Source: Dethiosulfatibacter sp.
GTDB taxonomy: Bacteria; Bacillota_A; Clostridia; Tissierellales; Dethiosulfatibacteraceae
Direction of reading: 5' to 3'
Assembly (NCBI GenBank): GCA_019084435.1
Contig: JAHRFV010000026.1
Location: forward strand, 1-61,109
DNA length: 61,109 bases
Shown here: piece by piece, positions 35,627-45,624 of the stretch
How the letters are laid out: each line of letters starts with the position of its first letter
Position numbering within the stretch: position 1 is the first letter of the stretch
Notes under the pieces: generated by a model
The model's database searches: none
What the model was told of the DNA's origin: nothing
Seen by the model: only the letters and a program-made list of their open reading frames with translations
Translations under genes and position numbers: made by a program

Positions 35627-38600
35627 CATAAGATTAAATGACAACTTTAAATACTCAATCAATCTTAATATGGATTTACATAACGTTGATAAGGTTAATA
35701 GCTTTATTGCTTCGAATACAGCAATAGATATATTGACAGAATTGATTAATACTATTGAATCAGATAATCCAAAGCCTATTTTATTTGTTGGTCCTTATGG
35801 AAAAGGAAAATCTCACTTATTATTGGTATTATCTGAATTACTATATGCGTATCAGTTTAAAGGATGCAATACAATAGTTAATCAACTTGAAGGAATAGAC
35901 TCTAAGTTTAGTCATTCTTTAGAAAAAATCAAGAACAAGAGATATCTGCCAATTGTGTTAAGTGGAGGATACGACTCTTTTAAATCAGAGATTATTATAG
36001 AAATAAAGAAAAGACTGCGAGATGAAAACATTGATGTATCTAATTATCCTACTGCATTTGAAACAGCGTTAGATCTTATAAGTAAGTGGCAGGAAGAAAA
36101 CTACGCAAACAAAAGAATGTCAGATTTTTTGAGAAACTACAAGACTAATTTTGAAGATTTCAGGGAAGACCTAAATAAATATAATAGTAGTTCATTAATG
36201 CTTTTTAAATTATTACACAGACACATTATGTATGGACAAGAATTCCAACCTTTGACAACTCAAAACATCACTCGTTTATTTGATGAAATCAGCAACTATT
36301 TAATAAAAAATACAGTATTTGATGGTGTGCTTCTTGTCTTGGATGAATTCAGCAAACTCCTAGAGGGTAGTTCTGCTGTTGAGGTATATTCGGAAATACA
36401 AAATTTAGCTGAGTTAGCAACTAATAGTTCCTTTAGAATGATTTGCGTCGCTCATAAAAGAATTGGATCTTACTTAAATCATTTAAGTGATGAAAAAAGG
36501 GATGAATGGAAAAAAATTGAAGGTAGGTTTTATACACTCTACTTTGGATTGTTCGAAGACCAAAGTTATTATTATCATCTGATTGAACAAGCTGTGCAGA
36601 AAAATAACTTAAGTTGCGATGAATTGTTAGATAAATCAAAAATTATCTATACTGCTTTTGCGCATGCGTTCAGTAGTGGAATAAGTAATCAGACTATTAT
36701 CCGAGGTGCTTTCCCTTTAAACCCTTATACCACTTATTCATTAATTAAACTAAGCGAGCGAGTCGCCCAAAATGAGCGGACATTGTTTACTTTTTTATGT
36801 GGTGATACGAATGGAACTTTACGGACAATAATTGAAAAATCAGATGACGATTTAGTCGGGGTGGATGTTTTGTATGATTATTTCAAAGATGCTTTCGAAA
36901 ACAATAGAAACGCTCTTGAATATAAAATCTACATTCAAACTGAAACATTATTAAAAGAGATTACCGACAAGATCGAAATCAAAATTATCAAAGGATTAGC
37001 AGTGATTAATATTATTAATGAAAAAAACGTTTTAAGTCCTACGGAAGACAATCTTGAGAGAGCAATTAATAATCTCGGGATTCATAATTCGGTTAAATCA
37101 ATGATCGAACGTGGATTTTTGCTAAAAAAATCCAATACTAATCATCTTATGTTTTTGTCAGGTAGTGGGGATAATGTTCAAGAGGAAATCAACAGATTAA
37201 TAGAAATCAAATTTAGAAACACAAAATTCCATGAAGGTTATGATTTGTTATTCAATGATAAATTCATTCTTCCGAAAAGACATAACTTCAGAAATGGAAT
37301 TGTAAGATTCTTTCGAGTTAAGTTTATTTCGGAAGAGATGATAAGAACTCCTGGATTCAATCTTATTGCATTTCTAAATAAGGATTTTGCTGATGGATTC
37401 GTTGTCTTTATTGTATGTCAAAAGGAATACGGCTTAATTGAATGTTCGAAAAAATTTGAGTATGAAAAAAAGCTTGTCTTATCAAGTTTAGATTTAGATG
37501 CTCGACAACTTGAAACTATGCATAACCTTCTCGCAATAAATGAATTGCTTGATAAGAAGAAACAATATGAATTTGATCAATACACAATTACTGAGTTAAC
37601 TATTCTACAGAACGAATATGAAACTCATTTAAATGAGTATTTTGAAGAAGTAATTAATCAAAAAATCCCATCAACCTTTTACTATAGAGGGAAGATACTA
37701 GAGATGATTGATAAATATAAAAATGTTCATTCACATTTGAATCGAATATGTGATGAAATCTATTGCGACTCTCCTATTATGAACTATGAATTGCTAAATA
37801 AAAATCTTATCAGTACTCAAGCAAAAAAAGCCAGAGAGTATTTATTGAAAAAAACTTTTTATCCTGAATATAGTTCATCAAATCTAAGAGAGACTAGTGC
37901 AGAAAAGATAATGTACAAGGCTTTAGTTGAAAAAACTGGGTTATCAGAATTAGAGCTAAAAACTGATGCTGAAAACATTAAAAAGGATAATAAATACAAT
38001 AGAGTCCTATTAGAGATTGATTCTTTTTTAAAGACTAGAAACGGTAATTGTAACATTATTGAATTATATGATTTACTACAAGAGCCTCCTTATGGCTTAA
38101 GAAAAGGAGTAATTATTGTTTTTCTTGCAAAATATCTAGCGCCTATCAGAAAACGAGTCGTACTATTAATGGGAAAAAAAGAGCTGAGCTTAGATGTTGA
38201 CCAACTAGACCATATAGATGCAAATCCAGAGATTTATTCTTTATATTTACCTCAAAATGACGAATTTCAAGATAAGTATCTTATTAGATTGAAAGAAATG
38301 TTTGATTTAGAAGACAAGTATTCTGAGTCTAACATTTATGAACAAATTTACAAGGGAATGACGGATTTTCTTAATGGTTTACCAGTCAGTTCTAGAAAAA
38401 TATCCAATAGTTTTGAAGGAAATATTAATACAACTAATAAGATGAATCAACAATTATTAAAAGAATTAGTGCAATATGATGTAAATGCGAAAGAGCTTTT
38501 AATTGATACAATTCCTCAAAAAATATTCAAAGAAAAGGACTATTCTAAGATTATCAATCAGATTGAAATATTCAAGGAATTATTAATAAGTCATAGTTGC

Positions 38601-39122
38601 AACTTAAGAAAACATATAAAACTTATAACAATAAAAACTTTAAGCAATGACCAAACAACTCTTAGAAACTCTATAATAAGTTTTATTAATGGTTTAGAAT
38701 CAGACAAAATTAAACATATCGAGAATGTAAGTTTTAATAAGTTAATTGAATATACTAAAAGCATAAAAACGGATGACAATTTGATTATTGAAGATTTAGC
38801 ACATCTTTTTACTGGTTTATCAGTTGACGATTGGAACGATAAGTCACTAGCGATATTTGAATCGAGCATTAAGCAGATTAGCGATGAATATAATTCATTA
38901 GATAAAATTGCTTTAGATAAGATTAAAAAAGACAAGGTAATTTTCCGTTCGTCACAGGGTAATACAAAAGAGAAGTACTACACAAGAACAGGACCTACTA
39001 ATGACACCTCAGATGTTATAAAGGAATTTGTAGGATTGCTCAAAGATTACGGTTTTGATGACAAGGATAAGACTGAAATTATTCTTACTTTGTTGGAGAA
39101 ATTCTTGGAGGGAGATATTTAA
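35613..39122 (+). CDS. sspC: SspC-like large P-loop ATPase
   Basis: A 1169-residue protein whose N-terminus holds an ATPase domain: Walker A GPYGKGKS at about residue 59 and Walker B VLLVLDEFSKLLEG at about 240. The layout (Walker A close to the N-terminus, long helical tail) resembles BrxC/SspC-type ATPases. It would drive the DNA-remodelling step of sulfur insertion together with SspB and SspD. The ATG at 35613 is preferred because TGGGGG lies 6 bases upstream; a GTG at 35592 is an in-frame alternative inside sspB. Confidence 0.65.
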   Translation: MYKDSIRLNDNFKYSINLNMDLHNVDKVNSFIASNTAIDILTELINTIESDNPKPILFVGPYGKGKSHLLLVLSELLYAYQFKGCNTIVNQLEGIDSKFSHSLEKIKNKRYLPIVLSGGYDSFKSEIIIEIKKRLRDENIDVSNYPTAFETALDLISKWQEENYANKRMSDFLRNYKTNFEDFREDLNKYNSSSLMLFKLLHRHIMYGQEFQPLTTQNITRLFDEISNYLIKNTVFDGVLLVLDEFSKLLEGSSAVEVYSEIQNLAELATNSSFRMICVAHKRIGSYLNHLSDEKRDEWKKIEGRFYTLYFGLFEDQSYYYHLIEQAVQKNNLSCDELLDKSKIIYTAFAHAFSSGISNQTIIRGAFPLNPYTTYSLIKLSERVAQNERTLFTFLCGDTNGTLRTIIEKSDDDLVGVDVLYDYFKDAFENNRNALEYKIYIQTETLLKEITDKIEIKIIKGLAVINIINEKNVLSPTEDNLERAINNLGIHNSVKSMIERGFLLKKSNTNHLMFLSGSGDNVQEEINRLIEIKFRNTKFHEGYDLLFNDKFILPKRHNFRNGIVRFFRVKFISEEMIRTPGFNLIAFLNKDFADGFVVFIVCQKEYGLIECSKKFEYEKKLVLSSLDLDARQLETMHNLLAINELLDKKKQYEFDQYTITELTILQNEYETHLNEYFEEVINQKIPSTFYYRGKILEMIDKYKNVHSHLNRICDEIYCDSPIMNYELLNKNLISTQAKKAREYLLKKTFYPEYSSSNLRETSAEKIMYKALVEKTGLSELELKTDAENIKKDNKYNRVLLEIDSFLKTRNGNCNIIELYDLLQEPPYGLRKGVIIVFLAKYLAPIRKRVVLLMGKKELSLDVDQLDHIDANPEIYSLYLPQNDEFQDKYLIRLKEMFDLEDKYSESNIYEQIYKGMTDFLNGLPVSSRKISNSFEGNINTTNKMNQQLLKELVQYDVNAKELLIDTIPQKIFKEKDYSKIINQIEIFKELLISHSCNLRKHIKLITIKTLSNDQTTLRNSIISFINGLESDKIKHIENVSFNKLIEYTKSIKTDDNLIIEDLAHLFTGLSVDDWNDKSLAIFESSIKQISDEYNSLDKIALDKIKKDKVIFRSSQGNTKEKYYTRTGPTNDTSDVIKEFVGLLKDYGFDDKDKTEIILTLLEKFLEGDI

Positions 39123-40255
39123 TGATATACTTTGATAATGCAGCCACTAGTTTCCCTAAACCAGAAAATGTACTTAGAGCCCTAGATTTGGCCAATAGAA
39201 ACTATGCCTTTAACGCGGGCAGAGGTGGATACAGACAAGCAAATAACGCTCAAAATATTATCATAGAACTTAAACATGCATTATGCGATATGGTTAACAT
39301 ACCTAAATCAGAAAAGAATGTTTATTTAACAGAATCTGCTACTTTAGCCATGAATGTATTAATTCAAGGTCTTGGCATAAATGAAGAATCAAATATTTAT
39401 GTTAGCCCATTTGAACATAATGCTGTGATGAGACCTTTAGAACTTCTAAGACAAAGAGTTGGATTTAGTCTAATTGTGATACCATATGACGCAAAATTAA
39501 ACATAATGACAGATAATTTTAGACACCTAAATGCCTTAAAACCGGCAGATTTCGTTTTTTTGAATTATGCGAGCAACGTACTAGGTAACATAATTGATAT
39601 AAGTACTATACAAGAAATAGTAAAATCAAGTTCAGCCAAAATTATTGTTGATGCATCACAAGCTCTTGGGCTGCTTCCTATTGATTTGGATAAGTTAGAG
39701 ATAGACTATTTGATATTTGCAAGTCATAAAACTTTATATGGCCCGATTGGGCTCGGGGGGATTGTTTCATCTAATATCCAAAGTCTAACTCCATTTTTAG
39801 CTGGAGGCACAGGTAATGATTCATTAAATCTAAAAACTGAAAAAGTAGTAGATATTGGAAGCCCTAACGTTGTTGCGGCATATGGCTTATTTGAAGCAAT
39901 AAAATGGATAAACGATCTTTCGGTAGAAATAGTACATAAACATGTCATGCGTTTAACAAAATCAGCTATCAATCAAATAGAAGAAATAAGCTCCATCACG
40001 ATTCTAGGAGACAAAAACAAAATTCAAACAGGGATTATACCAATAATTCACAAAGGATATACTCCGAATGAATTGGCGATGGTATTGGATTTAGACTTTG
40101 ATATAGCTGTTAGAGCTGGTTACCAATGTGCTCCTTTAATTCATGAAGTACTAGGAACTATAAGTTCAGGAGGTGTTCTACGAATAAGCATGGGGTACTT
40201 TAACACGATGGAAGATGTAGAGAGATTGATTAATGCATTAAGTGAAATCAATTAG
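39122..40255 (+). CDS. sspA: Cysteine desulfurase, SspA/DndA-like
   Basis: A 377-residue class V aminotransferase of the NifS/IscS fold. Visible sites: FDNAATSFPKPENV, VDASQALGLLPID, the PLP lysine in ASHKTLYGPIG (about residue 202), and the catalytic Cys in RAGYQCAPLIHE (about 335). It supplies persulfide sulfur; its place in the operon, overlapping sspC at TAATG, makes phosphorothioation the likely use. The RBS is GGAGGGAG in the end of sspC. Confidence 0.88.
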   Translation: MIYFDNAATSFPKPENVLRALDLANRNYAFNAGRGGYRQANNAQNIIIELKHALCDMVNIPKSEKNVYLTESATLAMNVLIQGLGINEESNIYVSPFEHNAVMRPLELLRQRVGFSLIVIPYDAKLNIMTDNFRHLNALKPADFVFLNYASNVLGNIIDISTIQEIVKSSSAKIIVDASQALGLLPIDLDKLEIDYLIFASHKTLYGPIGLGGIVSSNIQSLTPFLAGGTGNDSLNLKTEKVVDIGSPNVVAAYGLFEAIKWINDLSVEIVHKHVMRLTKSAINQIEEISSITILGDKNKIQTGIIPIIHKGYTPNELAMVLDLDFDIAVRAGYQCAPLIHEVLGTISSGGVLRISMGYFNTMEDVERLINALSEIN

Positions 40256-40310
40256 CCTATTTATATCAAAATTTTAAACTATGCTACACTTATTATAAGG
40301 GGTGAACAAA

Positions 40311-42500
40311 ATGAGTTTGAGGGATATCATATTAAAAAATGAATATAGATCACTGACGGATAACGTTGTTAAAGATTTTTATATACCTGCTCTTAATGAA
40401 GCAATGGTATATAAAAGAGCAGTCGGGTTTTTCTCCTCATCAGCACTTGTTGAAATATCTAAAGGTATTAGCGGACTGATAAGAAATGGAGGCAAAATTT
40501 TATTAGTAGCGTCACCTTATTTATCGGAAGAAGATTTTAAAGCTATTCAACTTGGATACGAGAATAGGAGTGATGTTATCAGAAATGCTGTTATAAGAGA
40601 AATTAAGGATGCATTGAATCCATTCGAAAAAAAACGACTTAATCTATTAGCAAACCTTATCACTAACAATGTACTCGATATAAAAATTGCTTTTACAACA
40701 GATAAACTCAAACTAGGTATGTATCATGAAAAAATGGGAATAATTATTGACGAGGAAGGCAATAAGATTGCTTTCTCAGGATCGATGAATGAATCTTCAA
40801 CTGCTATGAGATTGAACTATGAAACTATTGATGTGTTCTGTTCGTGGGATAGTCAGGAAGATCAAAAACGAATAATATCCAAAGAGAAAGCTTTTGACTT
40901 GATATGGAATGATTCTGAACCGAATATCAGAATTATAGAAATTAAGGACTTAAAAAAAGAGTTTGTCAACCATTATAAATATGAAACGATTAATATTTCA
41001 GAATTTGAAGAAGATTCTATTGAATTTGAAACATATGAAGAAAACGGAGAATACCATTATTCCCCGAATAAGCTTAATAACGTTCCAATGATTCCGGAAG
41101 GAATTGCTCTACACGATTACCAGATAGAAGCAATTGATTCATGGGAAAAAAATGGGTACCGTGGAATTTTCGACATGGCTACAGGAACAGGAAAAACATA
41201 CGCTGGTTTAGGAGCGATTGTGCGACTCAATCATCATGTACATAATAGTCTAGGTGTCTTTATCATTTGCCCTTATCAACATTTAATTGAACAATGGGTT
41301 CAAGATATTAAAGAATTTAATGTTTCACCACTTATCTGTTATTCTGCATATGATTGGAAAAGAAAATTTAAAAGCACATTAAATGATTTTAAGTTAGGAA
41401 TAACTAAAAGCTTTTACATAATTACAACTAATGTGACTTTTGCCTCAAATTATTTTCAAAAAGAAGTTGACAAACTTAGCGGGAATATTTGCCTCGTAGT
41501 TGATGAAGCACACAATTTTGGATCAAAAAAGCAATTGAATTGCATGAAAGAGATTTTTAGATATAGACTTGCCCTCTCGGCAACTTTGGAAAGACATCAT
41601 GATGAAGATGGTACACAGAAATTAAAAAATTTCTTTGGAGAGAAGTGTATTGAGTATTCTTTGGAACGCGCGATTAAGGAAGATAAATTGACACCTTATT
41701 ATTATTATCCAATTCCAATTAGTTTATGTGATGATGAACTGGAAGAGTATAATTTGTTAACTGAAAAAATTGTAAAAATACTGCAATATAAGAATAATAA
41801 AGACCCAATTCCTCAATCAGCTGAAATGTTATTAATAAAGAGAGCAAGAGTAATAGCAGGAGCAAGGAATAAGCTAAAAGCCTTATATGAAATCATTAAG
41901 TCAGAATACAGAAATGATAACAATATGCTAATTTATTGCGGAGCAACCACAATAGATAACAGCAATTATATTGAAGGGCAAATCGAAGAGGAAGAAAAAC
42001 GTCAAATTGATTTAGTTGTAGATATGTTAGGAAATAAATTGGGTATGAGAGTATCAAAATTTACATCAGAAGAGAATTCAGCACAAAGAGAAGTGATAAA
42101 AACAAATTTTTCAGAGGGGAAAATGCTGCAAGCACTGGTCGCAATAAGATGTTTAGATGAAGGAATGAATATTCCGGGTATAAAAACTGCATTTATTTTA
42201 GCTAGTAGCACTAATCCTAAGGAGTATATTCAGAGGAGAGGTCGAGTTCTCAGAAAAGCAAGAGATAAACCCTATGCTAAAATTTATGACTTCATAACTC
42301 TACCAAGAAACTTAGACGAGAAAGTTGACGAGTCTTCTATTCAAAACAGTGAGTACTCATTGCTGAAACGAGAAGCAAGTAGAATGGAAGATTTTGCAAG
42401 TTTAGCTGAAAATTCTTCAGGAGTAGCTAAACTCCAAAAAAAAATCGATGAGTTTTATAAATTAAATTATTTTAGGGGGTTAGAGCATGAATCAAATTAA
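40311..42500 (+). CDS. PLD-like plus SF2 helicase, putative restriction component (SspFGH-like)
   Basis: Residues 1-200 contain a phospholipase-D-type half (VASPYLSEED, then YHEKMGIIID and FSGSMNES, about 138-165, giving HxK). The rest is an SF2 helicase: TGTGKTYAG (about 290), VVDEAHNFG (about 397), LALSATLERHHD and QRRGRVLRKA (about 640). Such PLD-helicase fusions cut foreign DNA in several defence systems. The ATG at 40311 follows AAGGGG by 8 bases; a GTG at 40302 overlaps that site. A 55-base gap after sspA is the longest in the operon, so it may be a separately tuned module. Which SspFGH subunit it is I cannot say. Confidence 0.75.
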   Translation: MSLRDIILKNEYRSLTDNVVKDFYIPALNEAMVYKRAVGFFSSSALVEISKGISGLIRNGGKILLVASPYLSEEDFKAIQLGYENRSDVIRNAVIREIKDALNPFEKKRLNLLANLITNNVLDIKIAFTTDKLKLGMYHEKMGIIIDEEGNKIAFSGSMNESSTAMRLNYETIDVFCSWDSQEDQKRIISKEKAFDLIWNDSEPNIRIIEIKDLKKEFVNHYKYETINISEFEEDSIEFETYEENGEYHYSPNKLNNVPMIPEGIALHDYQIEAIDSWEKNGYRGIFDMATGTGKTYAGLGAIVRLNHHVHNSLGVFIICPYQHLIEQWVQDIKEFNVSPLICYSAYDWKRKFKSTLNDFKLGITKSFYIITTNVTFASNYFQKEVDKLSGNICLVVDEAHNFGSKKQLNCMKEIFRYRLALSATLERHHDEDGTQKLKNFFGEKCIEYSLERAIKEDKLTPYYYYPIPISLCDDELEEYNLLTEKIVKILQYKNNKDPIPQSAEMLLIKRARVIAGARNKLKALYEIIKSEYRNDNNMLIYCGATTIDNSNYIEGQIEEEEKRQIDLVVDMLGNKLGMRVSKFTSEENSAQREVIKTNFSEGKMLQALVAIRCLDEGMNIPGIKTAFILASSTNPKEYIQRRGRVLRKARDKPYAKIYDFITLPRNLDEKVDESSIQNSEYSLLKREASRMEDFASLAENSSGVAKLQKKIDEFYKLNYFRGLEHESN

Positions 42501-42645
42501 ACTTAATGAAAGTACATTAAACAAGCTAAAGCATCACATTTATGCATTAGAAAGAGAAAACAATAAAACTGAAAAACTTTCTAATACACAAATGGTAGAA
42601 AAGATTAGAAAGCTAATAGAAAGAGAGGCTGAAGATGATATTTAA
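42487..42645 (+). CDS. Small 52-residue coupled gene in the phosphorothioation operon
   Basis: ATG (42487) lies 14 bases inside the helicase gene, with GGGGG-rich bases just before it, and its TAA (42643-42645) overlaps the start of the next gene (42635) by 11 bases. The product is helical and charged (LNESTLNKLKHHIYALERE, then VEKIRKLIEREAEDD). Overlaps on both sides in a different frame argue for a real gene, perhaps an adaptor between the helicase and the DndD-like ATPase. It falls below common size limits and I know no match. Confidence 0.65.
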   Translation: MNQIKLNESTLNKLKHHIYALERENNKTEKLSNTQMVEKIRKLIEREAEDDI

Positions 42646-44680
42646 AAATATTACGTTATATAATTTTCGCCAATTCAAAGGAGAGTACAAGATTGAATTT
42701 TCAATGCATGCAGACAAAAATGTAACTTTATTGTTAGGGGTAAATACTAGTGGAAAAACTACTATCATTCAAGCTTTTCATTGGTGTTTATATGGAACAA
42801 GTTCTTTTAGGAATAGCGAACTCATAAACGTTGAAGTCAAAAAAGCAATTGGTCTTAACTCTATGCAAGAGGTATACGTTGAGATAACTTTAATACATGA
42901 GGATAGAGAATACATCATTAAAAGAACCCAGAATTTTAAGAAAAATGAAATAGGAAGAGTATCATCTGTGAAGCCCGAACTGATAGTTCAATATAAGGAA
43001 AAAACTGGAGGTATGCAGAGCATTCCAAAGGCGAGAGGCACAAACATAAACGAAGATTCATTAATGAATGAAACTATAAATAAAATATTACCAAAGTCAC
43101 TTTCTGATTATTTTTTCTTTGATGGGGAACGAATAACTGATATCAATAATCGTGGGGACGTAGTAGCTGCGGTAAGAGGGCTTATGGGGTTGGATGTTAT
43201 TAGTTCAGCCATGGATCGATTAGATCCGTCAAAAGCTTCATCGGTTACTTCTGAAATGAGGAATGAATTAGATTTAGGAATGGATACGAGGAGTACTAAT
43301 CTAAAATCTAATTTGGAAGAAGAAAAACGCAAATTGGAAGGTTACAGAGTTAGAAAAGACGAAATCAAGAATGAAATCGAGTATTTTGAAAGAAGAAAAG
43401 TCGAATTAAATAATACTTTGTTAGCGAATAAAGAAGTCAAAGAAAAACAAAATCATAAGCTAGACTTAGAAAAGGATATTGCTGTTTTAGAACGCACCAT
43501 TGAATCAGAAGAAAAGAGATTACGAACTGATTGGAGCAAAGGTGCAATGAGCTTTTTCTCAAAACCTTTAGTGTTAACAGCATTAAACATTATTGAAGAG
43601 TCAAAGCAGGATCATGAAGGTATTCCGGAAATGAGAGCTAAAGCAATAGACTTCATCATGAATAGAGGATACTGTATATGTGGTTGTGACTTAGTTAAAA
43701 ACGAAGGCGCTAAGGAAAGTATTTTGCGTGAAAAGAGTTTTCTCCCACCGCAACATATGGGAACTATTCTTAGGAATTATAAACAGACCTATAAACGTTT
43801 CTATAAAGAAGCGGATGATTTTAATGACTTGATTAAAGACAGTTATACAAATTATAGAACAAATTCAAATCTTTATGAAGATAAAAAAGAAGCATTAGTA
43901 AATATCAGTAAACAAATTCAAGGAGTATTAAATATCGAAAAAATCGAACAGGATTATCAGAAGAACGAACGAGACTTAAAAAGCAAAAGAGATATAGAAA
44001 AAAAAATTCATGAAAGTATCGGCGCTACAGAAAACACTATTAAGAATTTGGAAACAAAAATTAATGGTTTAGCAATAGTTTCTAATAGAAACCAGAAAAT
44101 CATGAAAGCTACAGCTTATTCAATAGCTATATATGAGTGGTTTAAAACAAGTTATGATAAGCAAGAAAAAGAAGTAAAAAGACTTTTACTAGATAGCGTC
44201 AATAAAATATTCGAACAGATGTATCATGGACGACGTTTGGTATCGATTAATGACAAATATCAAATTGAATTAATCACTATGGTAGGGGATGAAAAAATGT
44301 CCACTGATGAGAGTAAAGGTTTAGAATCAGTTAAAAATTTCTCATTTATATCGGGGTTAGTAGATTTAGCTCGCAGAAAAGCTCGAACAGGTACACTTTG
44401 CGAACCTTATGATAGTTGTGTTGATTCAGAAGGAGAATTGAATGTTAATACGGAACCATATCCATTAGTCATGGATGCCCCTTTTTCAAATGTTGATGAA
44501 ATCCATATTAATAATATTGCTAGAATAATTCCTGAAGTTGCTGAACAGGTTATTTTACTGGTTATGAAGAAGGACTGGGACGTGGCGAAAGAAGCTTTAG
44601 AAGACAGAATAGGATGTAGTTATATAATTGAAAAATTTAATAATTCTGATACGAGCTCATTAATAAGGAGATATGAATAA
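42635..44680 (+). CDS. DndD/SMC-like ATPase
   Basis: A 681-residue ABC-type ATPase. The N-terminus has FKNITLYNFRQFKGE and Walker A GVNTSGKTT (about residue 34), then YFFFDGERI. Long coiled coils surround a Cys hook (RGYCICGC, about 347), and the C-terminus has a signature SKGLESVKNFSF and Walker B LVMDAPFSNVDE (about 611). This is Rad50-like and is closest to DndD. In SspFGH-type restriction it would sense or unwind unmodified DNA. Starts inside the small gene, so the two are coupled. The exact system subunit name is not certain. Confidence 0.75.
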   Translation: MIFKNITLYNFRQFKGEYKIEFSMHADKNVTLLLGVNTSGKTTIIQAFHWCLYGTSSFRNSELINVEVKKAIGLNSMQEVYVEITLIHEDREYIIKRTQNFKKNEIGRVSSVKPELIVQYKEKTGGMQSIPKARGTNINEDSLMNETINKILPKSLSDYFFFDGERITDINNRGDVVAAVRGLMGLDVISSAMDRLDPSKASSVTSEMRNELDLGMDTRSTNLKSNLEEEKRKLEGYRVRKDEIKNEIEYFERRKVELNNTLLANKEVKEKQNHKLDLEKDIAVLERTIESEEKRLRTDWSKGAMSFFSKPLVLTALNIIEESKQDHEGIPEMRAKAIDFIMNRGYCICGCDLVKNEGAKESILREKSFLPPQHMGTILRNYKQTYKRFYKEADDFNDLIKDSYTNYRTNSNLYEDKKEALVNISKQIQGVLNIEKIEQDYQKNERDLKSKRDIEKKIHESIGATENTIKNLETKINGLAIVSNRNQKIMKATAYSIAIYEWFKTSYDKQEKEVKRLLLDSVNKIFEQMYHGRRLVSINDKYQIELITMVGDEKMSTDESKGLESVKNFSFISGLVDLARRKARTGTLCEPYDSCVDSEGELNVNTEPYPLVMDAPFSNVDEIHINNIARIIPEVAEQVILLVMKKDWDVAKEALEDRIGCSYIIEKFNNSDTSSLIRRYE

Positions 44681-45183
44681 TGTTTGATAAACCATATAAA
44701 ATAAAAGGCAAGCATGCAACATACGCAAAATTTCTTAGTGCAACTACTGAAAGACTAAACAGAGATGCAAAAGTTGCAGGTGTTTTCAGATATATAGTTG
44801 ATATATATCTTGTAGCTCCATTAATAGGTGTGGCTTACAATTTGAAATCAGATGAGGATACTAAAACGGATGATGATGTAACAATTTTTGCTGAGGCAAT
44901 AATAAATCAACAGGAAAATCTCACACACGTATTCAGATTAGTAATGCTGGCAGAATCTAATTCTAAACTGAATGACGATGAAAAAATTCAACGTGCTTTT
45001 AAAGACGATGAAAATTCTCTAAAAGTGCTAGAAAACATGGAACTTTTTCATCAATACATGAGAGGTGGGATTGAATGGTTATTCAAGCAGTTTACTGAAG
45101 ATGCAACAACTCGTGAAGATTATTTAGCTAAAATGACAGAGATAGTGGATACTTATAAGCAAGATTTTTATTTTGAAATTTGA
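44680..45183 (+). CDS. Helical protein, last gene of the phosphorothioation operon
   Basis: A 167-residue, mostly helical, acidic protein (NRDAKVAGVFRYIVDIYLVAP near the start, then AEAIINQQENLTHVFRLVML). I recognise no motif or family. It begins at the TAATG overlap with the DndD-like gene, so it should be made with it. Its size and place are like small subunits of Dnd/Ssp restriction modules. A gap of ~120 bases without clear signals follows. Confidence 0.55.
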   Translation: MFDKPYKIKGKHATYAKFLSATTERLNRDAKVAGVFRYIVDIYLVAPLIGVAYNLKSDEDTKTDDDVTIFAEAIINQQENLTHVFRLVMLAESNSKLNDDEKIQRAFKDDENSLKVLENMELFHQYMRGGIEWLFKQFTEDATTREDYLAKMTEIVDTYKQDFYFEI

Positions 45184-45303
45184 TACAGTGCCATTTTTCT
45201 ATAACAAAGCAAGTTTAACTTTACAAGTATGGTTGTTTGTTAAATTACTCAATTATCTGAATGCTATTAATTAAACCAAATATAAATGAATAAGGAGTTA
45301 AAG

Positions 45304-45531
45304 ATGGCAGAATTCAAATATGAGATTATTGATAGAATAGCAATTTTATCAAAAAATGGAGACTGGACAAAGGAATTAAACATTATAAGTTTTAATGAAA
45401 GACCAGCAAAATATGACTTAAGAGATTGGAACCATGAAAAAGGAAGAATGGGAAAAGGTTCTACACTTACTGTTGAAGAAATTTCAAATCTTAAAACTGT
45501 TTTGAATGCTTTAGAATTTGAGCTTTCATAA
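45304..45531 (+). CDS. YdbC/PC4-like ssDNA-binding protein
   Basis: A 75-residue protein. KYEIIDRIAILSKNGDWTKEL and RPAKYDLRDWNHEKGRM, ending in KGSTLTVEEI, match YdbC-type PC4 homologues, which bind single-stranded DNA as a dimer. The start at 45304 follows AAGGAG by 7 bases; an earlier ATG at 45286 is not supported. Its place next to a single-strand phosphorothioation system is intriguing but may be chance. Confidence 0.8.
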   Translation: MAEFKYEIIDRIAILSKNGDWTKELNIISFNERPAKYDLRDWNHEKGRMGKGSTLTVEEISNLKTVLNALEFELS

Positions 45532-45624
45532 AAGTCTTTAATAACCATTTTGAACGAAAGATGTTTATATCATGTCTTATTTTCTGTGAGATAATTATAA
45601 TTAAATCTTGATGTGAGGTTTTGG

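Noticed and set aside
45184..45303. Possible short RNA gene after the phosphorothioation operon
   Set aside because: AT-rich with no stable stem, promoter or conserved motif that I could see.
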